From NCBI GenBank assembly GCA_016235125.1, contig JACRLZ010000002.1:1-64000 (forward strand): a stretch of 64,000 bases of DNA. The letters run 5' to 3'. Of this stretch, positions 7,825 to 14,966 are shown piece by piece (position 1 is the first letter of the stretch; each line of letters starts with the position of its first letter). Made by a program: the position numbers and the translations under genes. Origin of the DNA: Sphingobacteriales bacterium. Lineage in GTDB: Bacteria > Bacteroidota > Bacteroidia > Chitinophagales > Chitinophagaceae. The notes beneath the pieces were generated by a model that saw only the letters and a program-made list of their open reading frames with translations, was not told where the DNA came from and made no database searches.

Positions 7825-8499
7825 ATGAAAAACCCCGAAACCAACTCCGTTATTAAAGTTGCCATTGCCGACGACCATGCTATTTTCCGCACAGGCGTTA
7901 AAACCTCACTCCAGGCCCGTAAGGACATCCAGATGGTGGCCGAAGCAGAGAACGGAATGCAATTACTTAATCTGTTGCGTCACATCCAGCCCGATGTGAT
8001 TTTACTCGACATCCAAATGCCCATCATGGATGGATTGACGGCATTGCCGGAGATCAAAAAACTATATCCAAATGTAAAAGTGATCATGCTTTCATTTCTG
8101 AATGATCATTCTGTGATATCAAAAATGATGGAGCTGGGCGCCAATTCTTACATCACTAAGGAATCAGGAGCCGACCTTATTTATGAGGCCATCAAAGGAG
8201 TGTATGAAAATGATTTTCATTTTAATGATCTGACCAATAAAGCCCTTCTCAGTGGTTTGCGTACCAAACGCACCAATGAATCATCCATGCCGCAGGATGT
8301 GCAGCTTACCGATAAGGAAGTAACCATCCTGAAGCTGATGTGCGATGAAAAGAGTACAAAAGAGATCGCTGATATTGTGGATCTGAGCCCCCGCACTGTT
8401 GAAGCCATCCGGGATAAACTGAAAACAAAAACAGGTACCAAATCAATGGCAGGCCTGGTGATGTATGCTGTAAAGGCAGGGTTGGTGGAACAAGCATAA
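7825..8499 (+). CDS. NarL/FixJ-type response regulator (no adjacent kinase)
   Basis: A 224-residue regulator when started at the ATG at 7825, which gives the same short N-terminus as its paralogues; the open frame runs further upstream but without a good start or family similarity. The receiver has D16/D17, phosphoacceptor D62 ('LLDIQMP'), S90 and K112 ('YITK'). The LuxR-type HTH is at about 160-224 ('LTDKEVTIL...TKEIADIVDLSPRTVEAIRDKL'). It is closest in this window to the regulator at 4074-4739 and shares the upstream element with it, which points to duplication of gene plus leader. No kinase adjoins it. Confidence 0.9.
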   Translation: MKNPETNSVIKVAIADDHAIFRTGVKTSLQARKDIQMVAEAENGMQLLNLLRHIQPDVILLDIQMPIMDGLTALPEIKKLYPNVKVIMLSFLNDHSVISKMMELGANSYITKESGADLIYEAIKGVYENDFHFNDLTNKALLSGLRTKRTNESSMPQDVQLTDKEVTILKLMCDEKSTKEIADIVDLSPRTVEAIRDKLKTKTGTKSMAGLVMYAVKAGLVEQA

Positions 8500-8566
8500 T
8501 ATTTCATGGCAAGTATATTGAGCCATTCCGGATATTGGGGTGGCTTTTTTATTTTACTTTAGCTGC

Positions 8567-9394
8567 ATGAGCTTTATTTGTTTTAACGGAAAGCTGGTAT
8601 CTGAAGATGTACCGGTATTGCTGGCTGCCAACAGGAGCTATCGTTATGGAGATGGTTTGTTTGAAACAATGAAAATGCAGAAGGGTGAATTGCTGCTTAA
8701 GCAACTGCATTTTGAAAGATTATTTTCAGGACTTACGATTTTGAAATTTGAACTACCTGTTTTTTTTACAGCCGGCAAACTGGATGATGAAATAAAAAAA
8801 CTTTGCCAGAAAAATAATTGTGAGGCCCTCGCAAGGATCCGGCTTTCTGTGTACCGTGGCAACGGTGGACTTTATGATGGCGGGATGAAACCCGGCTATG
8901 TAATTGAATGCTGGCCGCTGGATAAAGAAGAAAACAAATTAAATGAAAACGGCCTGGTAATAGATATTTATCCGGATGCCCGTAAAAGCTGCGATAAATT
9001 CTCTAATCTGAAGTCTTCGAATTTTGTTCCTTATGCGATGGCTGCGCTGTATGCAAAGGAAAATGAACTCAACGATAGCCTTGTTCTTAATGTACATGAA
9101 AGAATCTGCGACAGCACTATTGCCAATATATTCTGGATAAAAGATAATCTCATTTTTACCCCGCCTTTATCCGAAGGCTGTGTAGCGGGAGTTATGAGAA
9201 AATATTTGCTGGAAAAATTACCCCGGTTGAATTACAGAATACAGAAGAAGATTTTAACTGTCACCGATCTGCTGGCAGCGGATGAAGTTTTTTTGACCAA
9301 TGCGATTAAGGGAATTCGCTGGATGAAGCAGTTCAGGGATAAATCATATAACGCTGATAAGACAGTTGAAATCTATAAGAGCTTATTCCCGTAG
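8567..9394 (+). CDS. aminotransferase class IV (aminodeoxychorismate lyase / branched-chain aminotransferase-like)
   Basis: A 275-residue PLP enzyme of fold type IV when started at the ATG at 8567 ('MSFICFNGKL'); a GTG 27 bases earlier would add nine unlikely residues. Family marks are 'RSYRYGDGLFETM' near 23-35, 'RIRLSVYRG' near 90-98, the probable PLP lysine K149 in 'NLKSSN', and 'DSLVLNVHERICDSTIANIFW' near 170-190. The size and the front motif fit PabC-like 4-amino-4-deoxychorismate lyases (p-aminobenzoate for folate), but class IV members are hard to separate by eye. A TACTTTAG box at 8555-8562 could be its promoter. It ends one base from the convergent neighbour. Confidence 0.8.
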   Translation: MSFICFNGKLVSEDVPVLLAANRSYRYGDGLFETMKMQKGELLLKQLHFERLFSGLTILKFELPVFFTAGKLDDEIKKLCQKNNCEALARIRLSVYRGNGGLYDGGMKPGYVIECWPLDKEENKLNENGLVIDIYPDARKSCDKFSNLKSSNFVPYAMAALYAKENELNDSLVLNVHERICDSTIANIFWIKDNLIFTPPLSEGCVAGVMRKYLLEKLPRLNYRIQKKILTVTDLLAADEVFLTNAIKGIRWMKQFRDKSYNADKTVEIYKSLFP

Positions 9395-9395
9395 T

Positions 9396-10670
9396 TTAAT
9401 CAAACCTTGGGTTCACAAAATTATTCAGCTTGGAACCAAAGCGGTAATTGATGCCGAAATGGGTGAAAAAATTATAGCCCGATGCCAGTTGCCGCTGCCG
9501 GGTGAGTACTTCCTGCTGTGAAGCGCCTTCTTTGGGTAAGTAGAGCTGGTCACGGGTTAGTTCGGCTGAAGTATAAATATTAAAACTCAATCCACCCGTG
9601 ATCCGGATGTCAAACTCTCCGTCGATTCCAAGATTGAAATATTTCCAGTTGTGCAGAAAGCCATGGTATTTGGCGCCGATTGAAATGCTACCCCATTTCT
9701 GATTGAATTTAAATTTTGAATTCAACCCGTGACCCCACAGGGTTTCTTTCGTTTTGTTATATAGAGTGGTGTCAAAATAAATATTACGGCGAACATCAAA
9801 CGTGTATGAAAACGTAAAAAACTTTGTATTCACCAGTTTGTAGGGAAAAATATTGTACTCGATTCCTGTTTCAAACAGTAGTCTGTTTTTATTATTGGAG
9901 AACGTACTGCGGAACATCCCGGTCTGGTATCCAACCGACCAATGATCGTTGATGCTTTTAACAAGGTAATGTCCAAAATTATAATTGTTGTTCTTCGTCA
10001 CTATCTTTTCTTTATTACCGACGCTGTCTTCCAGTTCATAGCTATCCTTGTTTTTTCCTGCATTTATCTCTACACCGAGTTTTAGTTCTTCTGTTATCCG
10101 GCTGGCTGAAATACTAACATTTAAACTTGAGCTTCTATAAACCTCATCTCCCCTTACATACCCGAAAAGACCTGTTCGGAAAACCCAGTAATTCCATGGA
10201 TCTTTTATTGGAGTAGATACGGATGAATCCGTTTTTCCATCTTCTTCTTTTGCTTTCATGGAAATAGAAATATTATTTACAGCATTCAACCTTGTTAAAT
10301 AAGGTACAAGTCCGAGCTTAAGGTATTTAATCAGCAATTCCCGTTCTTCAAAATCGGTGTTATCGGCATTATTAATAAAACGAATGGTATCCACCATGTT
10401 TTTGAATTGGTTCTGACCAAAGAAAATAAGCTGGTACTGATCTCCGCCTCCGCCGGTATTTTGATCATTGATCAGCACATGTACATCCGCCGCCTGCCTG
10501 TCGAGCATAAAATCGACAATGTTTATTTCTGTTCTGATAAAGTTGCGGTCGCAACCGGTATGGCAGTCAATATATACTTTTAATCTTGCAGTTGGTTTTG
10601 AAACTTGCTGTGCTGTTGAAATAAAACAGATAAGAACCAGGGAAGTAACCGGGACAAGGTATTTTCTCAT
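9396..10670 (-). CDS. predicted outer-membrane beta-barrel protein, unknown
   Basis: A 424-residue exported protein with a signal peptide (1-20). An N-terminal globular part (about 25-130) carries C36 and C40 ('DCHTGCDRN') and a Gly-rich loop ('GGGGDQ'). From about residue 165 on, it alternates polar and aromatic/hydrophobic residues in strands typical of barrels ('FGYVRGDEVYRSSSLNVSISASRI', broken here for length; '...FTHFGINYRFGS' at the end), closing near the C-terminus with an aromatic residue. I do not recognise the family. It is convergent with the aminotransferase and upstream on the same strand as mqnD's end, so it may be transcribed by read-through from mqnBD. Confidence 0.65.
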   Translation of the reverse strand: MRKYLVPVTSLVLICFISTAQQVSKPTARLKVYIDCHTGCDRNFIRTEINIVDFMLDRQAADVHVLINDQNTGGGGDQYQLIFFGQNQFKNMVDTIRFINNADNTDFEERELLIKYLKLGLVPYLTRLNAVNNISISMKAKEEDGKTDSSVSTPIKDPWNYWVFRTGLFGYVRGDEVYRSSSLNVSISASRITEELKLGVEINAGKNKDSYELEDSVGNKEKIVTKNNNYNFGHYLVKSINDHWSVGYQTGMFRSTFSNNKNRLLFETGIEYNIFPYKLVNTKFFTFSYTFDVRRNIYFDTTLYNKTKETLWGHGLNSKFKFNQKWGSISIGAKYHGFLHNWKYFNLGIDGEFDIRITGGLSFNIYTSAELTRDQLYLPKEGASQQEVLTRQRQLASGYNFFTHFGINYRFGSKLNNFVNPRFD

Positions 10671-10742
10671 TTTGAAGGTTTAATGGTTTTGTGACGGAAT
10701 ACAGGTATATGCGTCAGCTCATCCAAGCTCCTGCTTTATTTG

Positions 10743-11609
10743 TTAAGACAAAAATAAAGTATCCGGCAGGGCCGATTGGTGAGTTATATCATGAAGGGAT
10801 GAAAATACATCCTGCAGCTTTGCTATCGCCGCTTTTCCATCATCTCCCAGGCGTAAAGAATAATTGTTTACATATAATTCAATATGTTTCCGCATTACAT
10901 CTTCACTCATGGTTTGAGAATGTTGTTTTACATAATCTGTGATCAAAGGGTAATTTGCAAACGCATATTCAAGGCTTTTTCGAATCAGCTTATCAACCCG
11001 GAGGCTGACAGATGAATCAATCGTACGTTTGATGGCAATACCTCCAAGCGGAATAGGTACTTTCATTTTATCTTCCCATATTTCCCCGAGATCTGCAACT
11101 TTTTGCAAACCTTTTTGTTGGTAAGTAAAACGGTTTTCATGTATAATAACACCGAGGACTCCCTCTCCATCCGGATAAGGGATAAGGGGCGAGCCTATAT
11201 AATCCTCTATCTTATCAAATCGCATAAATACTTTATTCTTTGCATCCGGATAAGCAAAGCTGAAAAGCAGATTGGCAGTTGTGTTCAAACCCGGCAAAGC
11301 AATAGTGAAGTTCTTTACTTCATCATTCACTATTCCTTGTTCTTTGTTCGTTATTAATATTGGACCGACCCCTTTTCCCAACGCACTGCCTGAATTCAGC
11401 AATACATATTTGTCTTTTGATTGAAAAAAAGCCGGGAAACTAAGTTTAGTAATATCAAGTTTGCCCTCCAAAGCCCATTGGTTCAGTGTTTCCACGTCTT
11501 CCAACACTACATTAAACCCCAGACCTTCCATCTCAATTTTTCCATTCACCATTGCATCAAAGATGAAGGTGTCGTTGGGACAGGGGGAGAAGCCAAGAGT
11601 TAATTTCAT
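10743..11609 (-). CDS. mqnD: 1,4-dihydroxy-6-naphthoate synthase MqnD
   Basis: A 288-residue enzyme of the futalosine route to menaquinone; it acts on cyclic dehypoxanthine futalosine to give 1,4-dihydroxy-6-naphthoate. The N-terminal 'LGFSPCPNDTFIFDAM' (residues 4-19) is the hallmark of this periplasmic-binding-protein-like fold, and 'PGLNTTAN' near 105 and 'PIPLGGIAIKR' near 185 also fit. The length matches the family. mqnB lies 17 bp upstream on the same strand, so they form an operon and support each other's assignment. Confidence 0.92.
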   Translation of the reverse strand: MKLTLGFSPCPNDTFIFDAMVNGKIEMEGLGFNVVLEDVETLNQWALEGKLDITKLSFPAFFQSKDKYVLLNSGSALGKGVGPILITNKEQGIVNDEVKNFTIALPGLNTTANLLFSFAYPDAKNKVFMRFDKIEDYIGSPLIPYPDGEGVLGVIIHENRFTYQQKGLQKVADLGEIWEDKMKVPIPLGGIAIKRTIDSSVSLRVDKLIRKSLEYAFANYPLITDYVKQHSQTMSEDVMRKHIELYVNNYSLRLGDDGKAAIAKLQDVFSSLHDITHQSALPDTLFLS

Positions 11610-11626
11610 CAGGTAATAATTATTAA

Positions 11627-12277
11627 TTAATAATTATTAATTATTGTTATGAGAGTTTTGTTCAGATTTTCGATGGAGTCTTTCATATTCCAGTTCTTCT
11701 TATTTCTTTCAGCGATATAATTAGAGACGCTGCGCAGTTGGATGAAGGGAATTTTTTCTTTCAGGCAAACATAATGCAGAGCCGCTCCTTCCATTGATTC
11801 AACTGCCGGGTTAAAGTATTTCCTGTAAAACTTTACTTTTTCAGCCGAAGTGGTAATCTCGTTTACCGAAATGGCATTTACTTTTTTCAGTTTTACTTTT
11901 TTTAAGATGCTGCAGTTGTTCACCAACCATCCTCTTTTAAAAGGGAATTGATTCTGCGGTACTAATTTTAAATCAAACAAAGTTTTTAGTTTGTTTAATT
12001 CAATTACACTCTGGTCGGCAATGGTTTCCATTTTTATTGCCAGCACTTTTCCTAAAGCAATGGTTTTATCAAAACATCCGCCAACGCCGGCCTGAATTAT
12101 CAGCCCTGGCTTTTTTATCCGTAAGTGTTTTGTCAGTGAATAAGTGGTTGCGGTGAGTCCGATACCGGTAATAAGTACATCTATATCTGTTTTAGCAAAT
12201 TGGCCATTCCTGAATTCTGCCAGAAAAGGCGCAATTTCTATTGCTGTGGCGGCAACTACCAGAATATTTTTTTCCAT
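11627..12277 (-). CDS. mqnB: futalosine hydrolase MqnB
   Basis: A 216-residue nucleosidase-like protein that removes hypoxanthine from futalosine in menaquinone synthesis. The start is the ATG at 12275-12277 ('MEKNILVVAAT'); a TTG nine bases earlier is less likely. Features of the MTAN/PNP fold are 'VLITGIGLTATTYSL' near 33-47, 'IIQAGVGGCFD' near 58-68 and the substrate-binding 'VESMEGAALHYVC' near 160-172. The position just before mqnD in the same direction makes futalosine the likely substrate rather than methylthioadenosine. It is divergent from the queD-like pair. Confidence 0.9.
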   Translation of the reverse strand: MEKNILVVAATAIEIAPFLAEFRNGQFAKTDIDVLITGIGLTATTYSLTKHLRIKKPGLIIQAGVGGCFDKTIALGKVLAIKMETIADQSVIELNKLKTLFDLKLVPQNQFPFKRGWLVNNCSILKKVKLKKVNAISVNEITTSAEKVKFYRKYFNPAVESMEGAALHYVCLKEKIPFIQLRSVSNYIAERNKKNWNMKDSIENLNKTLITIINNY

Positions 12278-12319
12278 CTTTAGCAAATATCGGATAACAT
12301 TCTTAAAGCTCTTAAGCCT

Positions 12320-12327
12320 TACCTTTG
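12320..12327 (+). promoter_or_regulatory. putative -7 promoter box TACCTTTG (pterin operon)
   Basis: TACCTTTG matches the Bacteroidota -7 consensus TAnnTTTG and lies about 53 bases before the ATG of the first PTPS/QueD gene at 12380. A good TTTG at -33 is not visible. Confidence 0.45.
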
Positions 12328-12379
12328 CCGCTCATCTTTCCTTCCGCCCAAACTGCTGTGAAGGAATAAAAAGTAAAGC

Positions 12380-12796
12380 ATGGTTTACTTAACAAGGTCT
12401 GAACATTTTAATGCGGCTCATAAACTCTACAATCCGGGCTGGAGTTACGAAAAGAATGAGGAGGTCTTTGGAAAATGCGCCAATGAAAACTGGCATGGGC
12501 ATAATTATGAACTGCTGGTTACTGTAAAAGGGGAACCCGATCCGGAAACGGGATTTATTTTTGATGTAAAAAAACTAAGCCGGATCATCAGGGAACATAT
12601 AATTGAAAAAATTGATCACAGAAATCTGAATGTGGATGTGGAAATGATGAAAGGGAAAATGTGCAGCACCGAAAATCTTGCCATTGCTATCTGGGATGAG
12701 TTGTTGGCTCATTTACCGGCAACCGTTCAATTGCATTGTATCAAACTTTGTGAAACGCCAAGAATATATGTTGAGTATTTTGGGCAGAAGAATTAA
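12380..12796 (+). CDS. 6-pyruvoyltetrahydropterin synthase / QueD family protein, copy 1
   Basis: A 138-residue T-fold enzyme. The zinc-binding histidines are H14 ('FNAAHKL') and H39/H41 ('WHGHNYEL'), with the catalytic Cys C33 ('FGKCANEN') and 'DHRNLN' near 95-100. It uses 7,8-dihydroneopterin triphosphate, made by FolE, to form either 6-pyruvoyltetrahydropterin or 6-carboxytetrahydropterin (the preQ0/queuosine branch). A second family member follows 7 bp later and folE 9 bp after that, so the three are one operon. All key residues are present. Which of the two copies does which reaction cannot be told from the sequence. Confidence 0.88.
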   Translation: MVYLTRSEHFNAAHKLYNPGWSYEKNEEVFGKCANENWHGHNYELLVTVKGEPDPETGFIFDVKKLSRIIREHIIEKIDHRNLNVDVEMMKGKMCSTENLAIAIWDELLAHLPATVQLHCIKLCETPRIYVEYFGQKN

Positions 12797-12803
12797 TAAC
12801 TAA

Positions 12804-13226
12804 ATGGGTAAAAGAGTATCCGTTTTCAGAAGAGAGCATTTTAATGCCGCTCACCGGTTGTATAATCCGGCATGGGATGATGCTACCAATGAAAAAGTGT
12901 TTGGTAAATGCGCCCTGCCCAATTATCATGGTCATAATTATGAAGTAGAGGTAAAAGTGACAGGCAAGCCTGATAAAAAGACGGGCTTTGTAATGGACCT
13001 GAAAGAACTGGGCGACCTCGTAAAAAGGGAAATACATTCCAGGTTTGATCACCGGAACCTGAACCTCGACAGCAAAGAGTTTAAAAAGCTAAACCCAACG
13101 GCAGAAAATATTGCGATTGTTATTTATAAATTATTGCGTCCGCATATTGATAAAAAACTTGAGTTACAGGTGAGGCTTTATGAAACGGATAGAAATTTTG
13201 TAGAGTATCCTGCCTCCCGATTTTAA
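12804..13226 (+). CDS. 6-pyruvoyltetrahydropterin synthase / QueD family protein, copy 2
   Basis: A 140-residue paralogue of the preceding gene, about half identical by eye, with the same active site: H17 ('FNAAHRL'), C36 ('FGKCALPN'), H42/H44 ('YHGHNYEV') and 'DHRNLNLD'. Both copies keep the full zinc and catalytic set, so neither looks decayed. Tandem retention suggests two products from one FolE product, for example preQ0/queuosine and a biopterin-like cofactor. That split is inference. Confidence 0.88.
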   Translation: MGKRVSVFRREHFNAAHRLYNPAWDDATNEKVFGKCALPNYHGHNYEVEVKVTGKPDKKTGFVMDLKELGDLVKREIHSRFDHRNLNLDSKEFKKLNPTAENIAIVIYKLLRPHIDKKLELQVRLYETDRNFVEYPASRF

Positions 13227-13235
13227 AAAAATAGT

Positions 13236-13832
13236 ATGAGATACCAGCGAAAAGATGAGTATTGTGAAGATTCACTTAATGGGCTTATCAAAAGCTACAA
13301 AGATGTGTTAGAACAAATTGGAGAAAATCCTGAACGGGAAGGATTGCTAAAGACTCCTGAAAGGGTGGCTAAGGCCATGCAGTTTCTTACCCAGGGATAT
13401 TTCCAGGATGCCAAAGCAATTATCAACTCAGCTAAGTTTCATGAAACGGTAAGTGAGATGATCATTGTAAAGGATATTGAAATTTACAGCATGTGTGAAC
13501 ATCACATGCTTCCTTTTATTGGCAAAGCACATGTGGCATATATTCCAAACGGGTGGATAACGGGATTGAGCAAAATTGCAAGAGTGGTGGATGTATATGC
13601 CCGCCGTTTGCAGGTACAGGAACGACTGACCATACAGATAAAAGACGCTATCAAAGAAACATTGAATCCGATCGGGGTGGCCGTGGTAATTGAAGCAAAA
13701 CATCTTTGCATGATGATGCGGGGAGTGCAGAAACAAAATTCTGTCACCACTACCTCTGCCTTTGATGGCGAATTCATGAAGAATACAACCCGCAGCGAGT
13801 TTCTGAAACTAATCAGTTCAGATCTGGATTAA
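13236..13832 (+). CDS. folE: GTP cyclohydrolase I
   Basis: A 198-residue FolE that converts GTP to 7,8-dihydroneopterin triphosphate, the first step to folate, biopterin and queuosine. The zinc ligands C87, H90 and C158 are in '[10 protein letters not shown]' and 'KHLCMMMRG', and '[20 protein letters not shown]' is the usual central signature. The length is normal. It is the third gene of the operon with the two PTPS/QueD copies that use its product. A hairpin with a T-run follows at 13852-13891. Confidence 0.96.
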   Translation: MRYQRKDEYCEDSLNGLIKSYKDVLEQIGENPEREGLLKTPERVAKAMQFLTQGYFQDAKAIINSAKFHETVSEMIIVKDIEIYSMCEHHMLPFIGKAHVAYIPNGWITGLSKIARVVDVYARRLQVQERLTIQIKDAIKETLNPIGVAVVIEAKHLCMMMRGVQKQNSVTTTSAFDGEFMKNTTRSEFLKLISSDLD

Positions 13833-13836
13833 ATGC

Positions 13837-13844
13837 TATATTTG
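13837..13844 (+). promoter_or_regulatory. putative -7 promoter box TATATTTG (fabD leader)
   Basis: TATATTTG fits TAnnTTTG and starts 5 bases after the folE stop, before the hairpin at 13852-13891. A transcript from here would begin close to the hairpin and carry a leader of about 110 bases to fabD. Confidence 0.4.
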
Positions 13845-13851
13845 CATTCGC

Positions 13852-13891
13852 AAAAAAGTTTGGTTGAATGAGATTTCAGTCAAACTTTTTT
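13852..13891 (+). terminator. hairpin with A/T flanks between folE and fabD
   Basis: A perfect 11-bp stem (AAAAAAGTTTG / CAAACTTTTTT) with an 18-base loop, ending in a T-run. It can terminate the pterin operon. Because a promoter-like box precedes it, it may also act as an attenuator in the fabD leader. Confidence 0.55.
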
Positions 13892-13958
13892 CTTTGGGGG
13901 CGTCTCTTTCATCCTGCTATCAGGGATTACGGAGGCCAGGGGGATAAAACAAGCTACC

Positions 13959-14861
13959 ATGAAACATGCATTTGTATTTCCGGGGCAAGGCTCACAATAT
14001 CCCGGAATGGGAAAAGAACATTACGAGAACAACGCCTTTGCCAAAAAATTATTTGAACAGGCTAATGAATTACTGGGTTTCCGCATTTCAGATATTATGT
14101 TTCAGGGAAGCGAAGATGACCTGAAGCAAACCAATGTTACACAACCTGCCGTTTTCTTACATTCCATTATAGCTTACAAGAGTATTGAGCCTTCTACAAG
14201 TTCTGGTTCGCCTGATATGGTGGCTGGTCATTCTCTGGGAGAATTCACAGCATTGGTGGCTAACGGGACTTTAAGTTTTGAAAATGCCCTAGAATTGGTT
14301 TTCATCCGGGCAAAAGCTATGCAGAAGGCCTGTGAAATCAATCCATCAGCCATGGCTGCCATATTAAATCTTGCTGATGAGAAAGTAGAAGCTATTTGCG
14401 CTGAGGTGTGGAAAGAAACAGGCGAAGTGGTGGTGGCGGCTAATTTTAATTGCCCCGGACAAATAGTAATAAGTGGCAGTAAAAAAGGCATTGACATTGC
14501 CTGCGAAAGAATGAAAATTGCCGGGGCAAAAAGAGTATTAGTGCTGCCGGTTGGCGGGGCTTTCCATTCACCATTAATGGAACCGGCTAAAGAAGAATTG
14601 TCGGTGGCCATTGAAGCAACGAAATTTCATAATCCAACCTGCGCCATATATCAGAATGCAGTTGCTAAAGCAGTGATGGATAAAGAAGAAATAAAACAAA
14701 ACCTGATTGATCAGTTGACCAGCGCTGTCCGCTGGACACAAAGTGTGAAAGCTATGATTGCCGATGGCGCTTCAAAATTCACCGAAGCCGGACCAGGAAA
14801 AGTTTTGCAGGGATTAGTGATGAAGATTGATAAAACGATGGAGGTGGCGGGAGTGAGTTAA
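13959..14861 (+). CDS. fabD: malonyl-CoA:ACP transacylase
   Basis: A 300-residue FabD, which loads malonyl groups onto acyl carrier protein for fatty acid synthesis. Marks are 'FPGQGSQYPGMG' (7-18), the nucleophile S92 in 'GHSLGEF' (90-96), the active-site His near 202 ('GGAFHSPLM') and 'EAGPGKVLQGL' near the end. The length is normal. It stands as a single gene behind its own leader and is followed by a strong terminator facing the convergent RHS gene. Confidence 0.95.
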   Translation: MKHAFVFPGQGSQYPGMGKEHYENNAFAKKLFEQANELLGFRISDIMFQGSEDDLKQTNVTQPAVFLHSIIAYKSIEPSTSSGSPDMVAGHSLGEFTALVANGTLSFENALELVFIRAKAMQKACEINPSAMAAILNLADEKVEAICAEVWKETGEVVVAANFNCPGQIVISGSKKGIDIACERMKIAGAKRVLVLPVGGAFHSPLMEPAKEELSVAIEATKFHNPTCAIYQNAVAKAVMDKEEIKQNLIDQLTSAVRWTQSVKAMIADGASKFTEAGPGKVLQGLVMKIDKTMEVAGVS

Positions 14862-14910
14862 ATGATTACCTGATTGGAAGTGTCAAAAGCCAAATTGATA
14901 TTTAATAAAT

Positions 14911-14943
14911 AAGACCCATCCCGCTTTTGGCGGGACGGGTCTT
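14911..14943. terminator. bidirectional terminator between fabD and the RHS gene
   Basis: A 14-bp stem, AAGACCCATCCCGC (14911-14924) and GCGGGACGGGTCTT (14930-14943), with one G-U type mismatch and a 5-base loop, followed by TTTC. It lies between two convergent genes. Confidence 0.8.
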
Positions 14944-14966
14944 TCATTTTTCTTATTATACATTCA

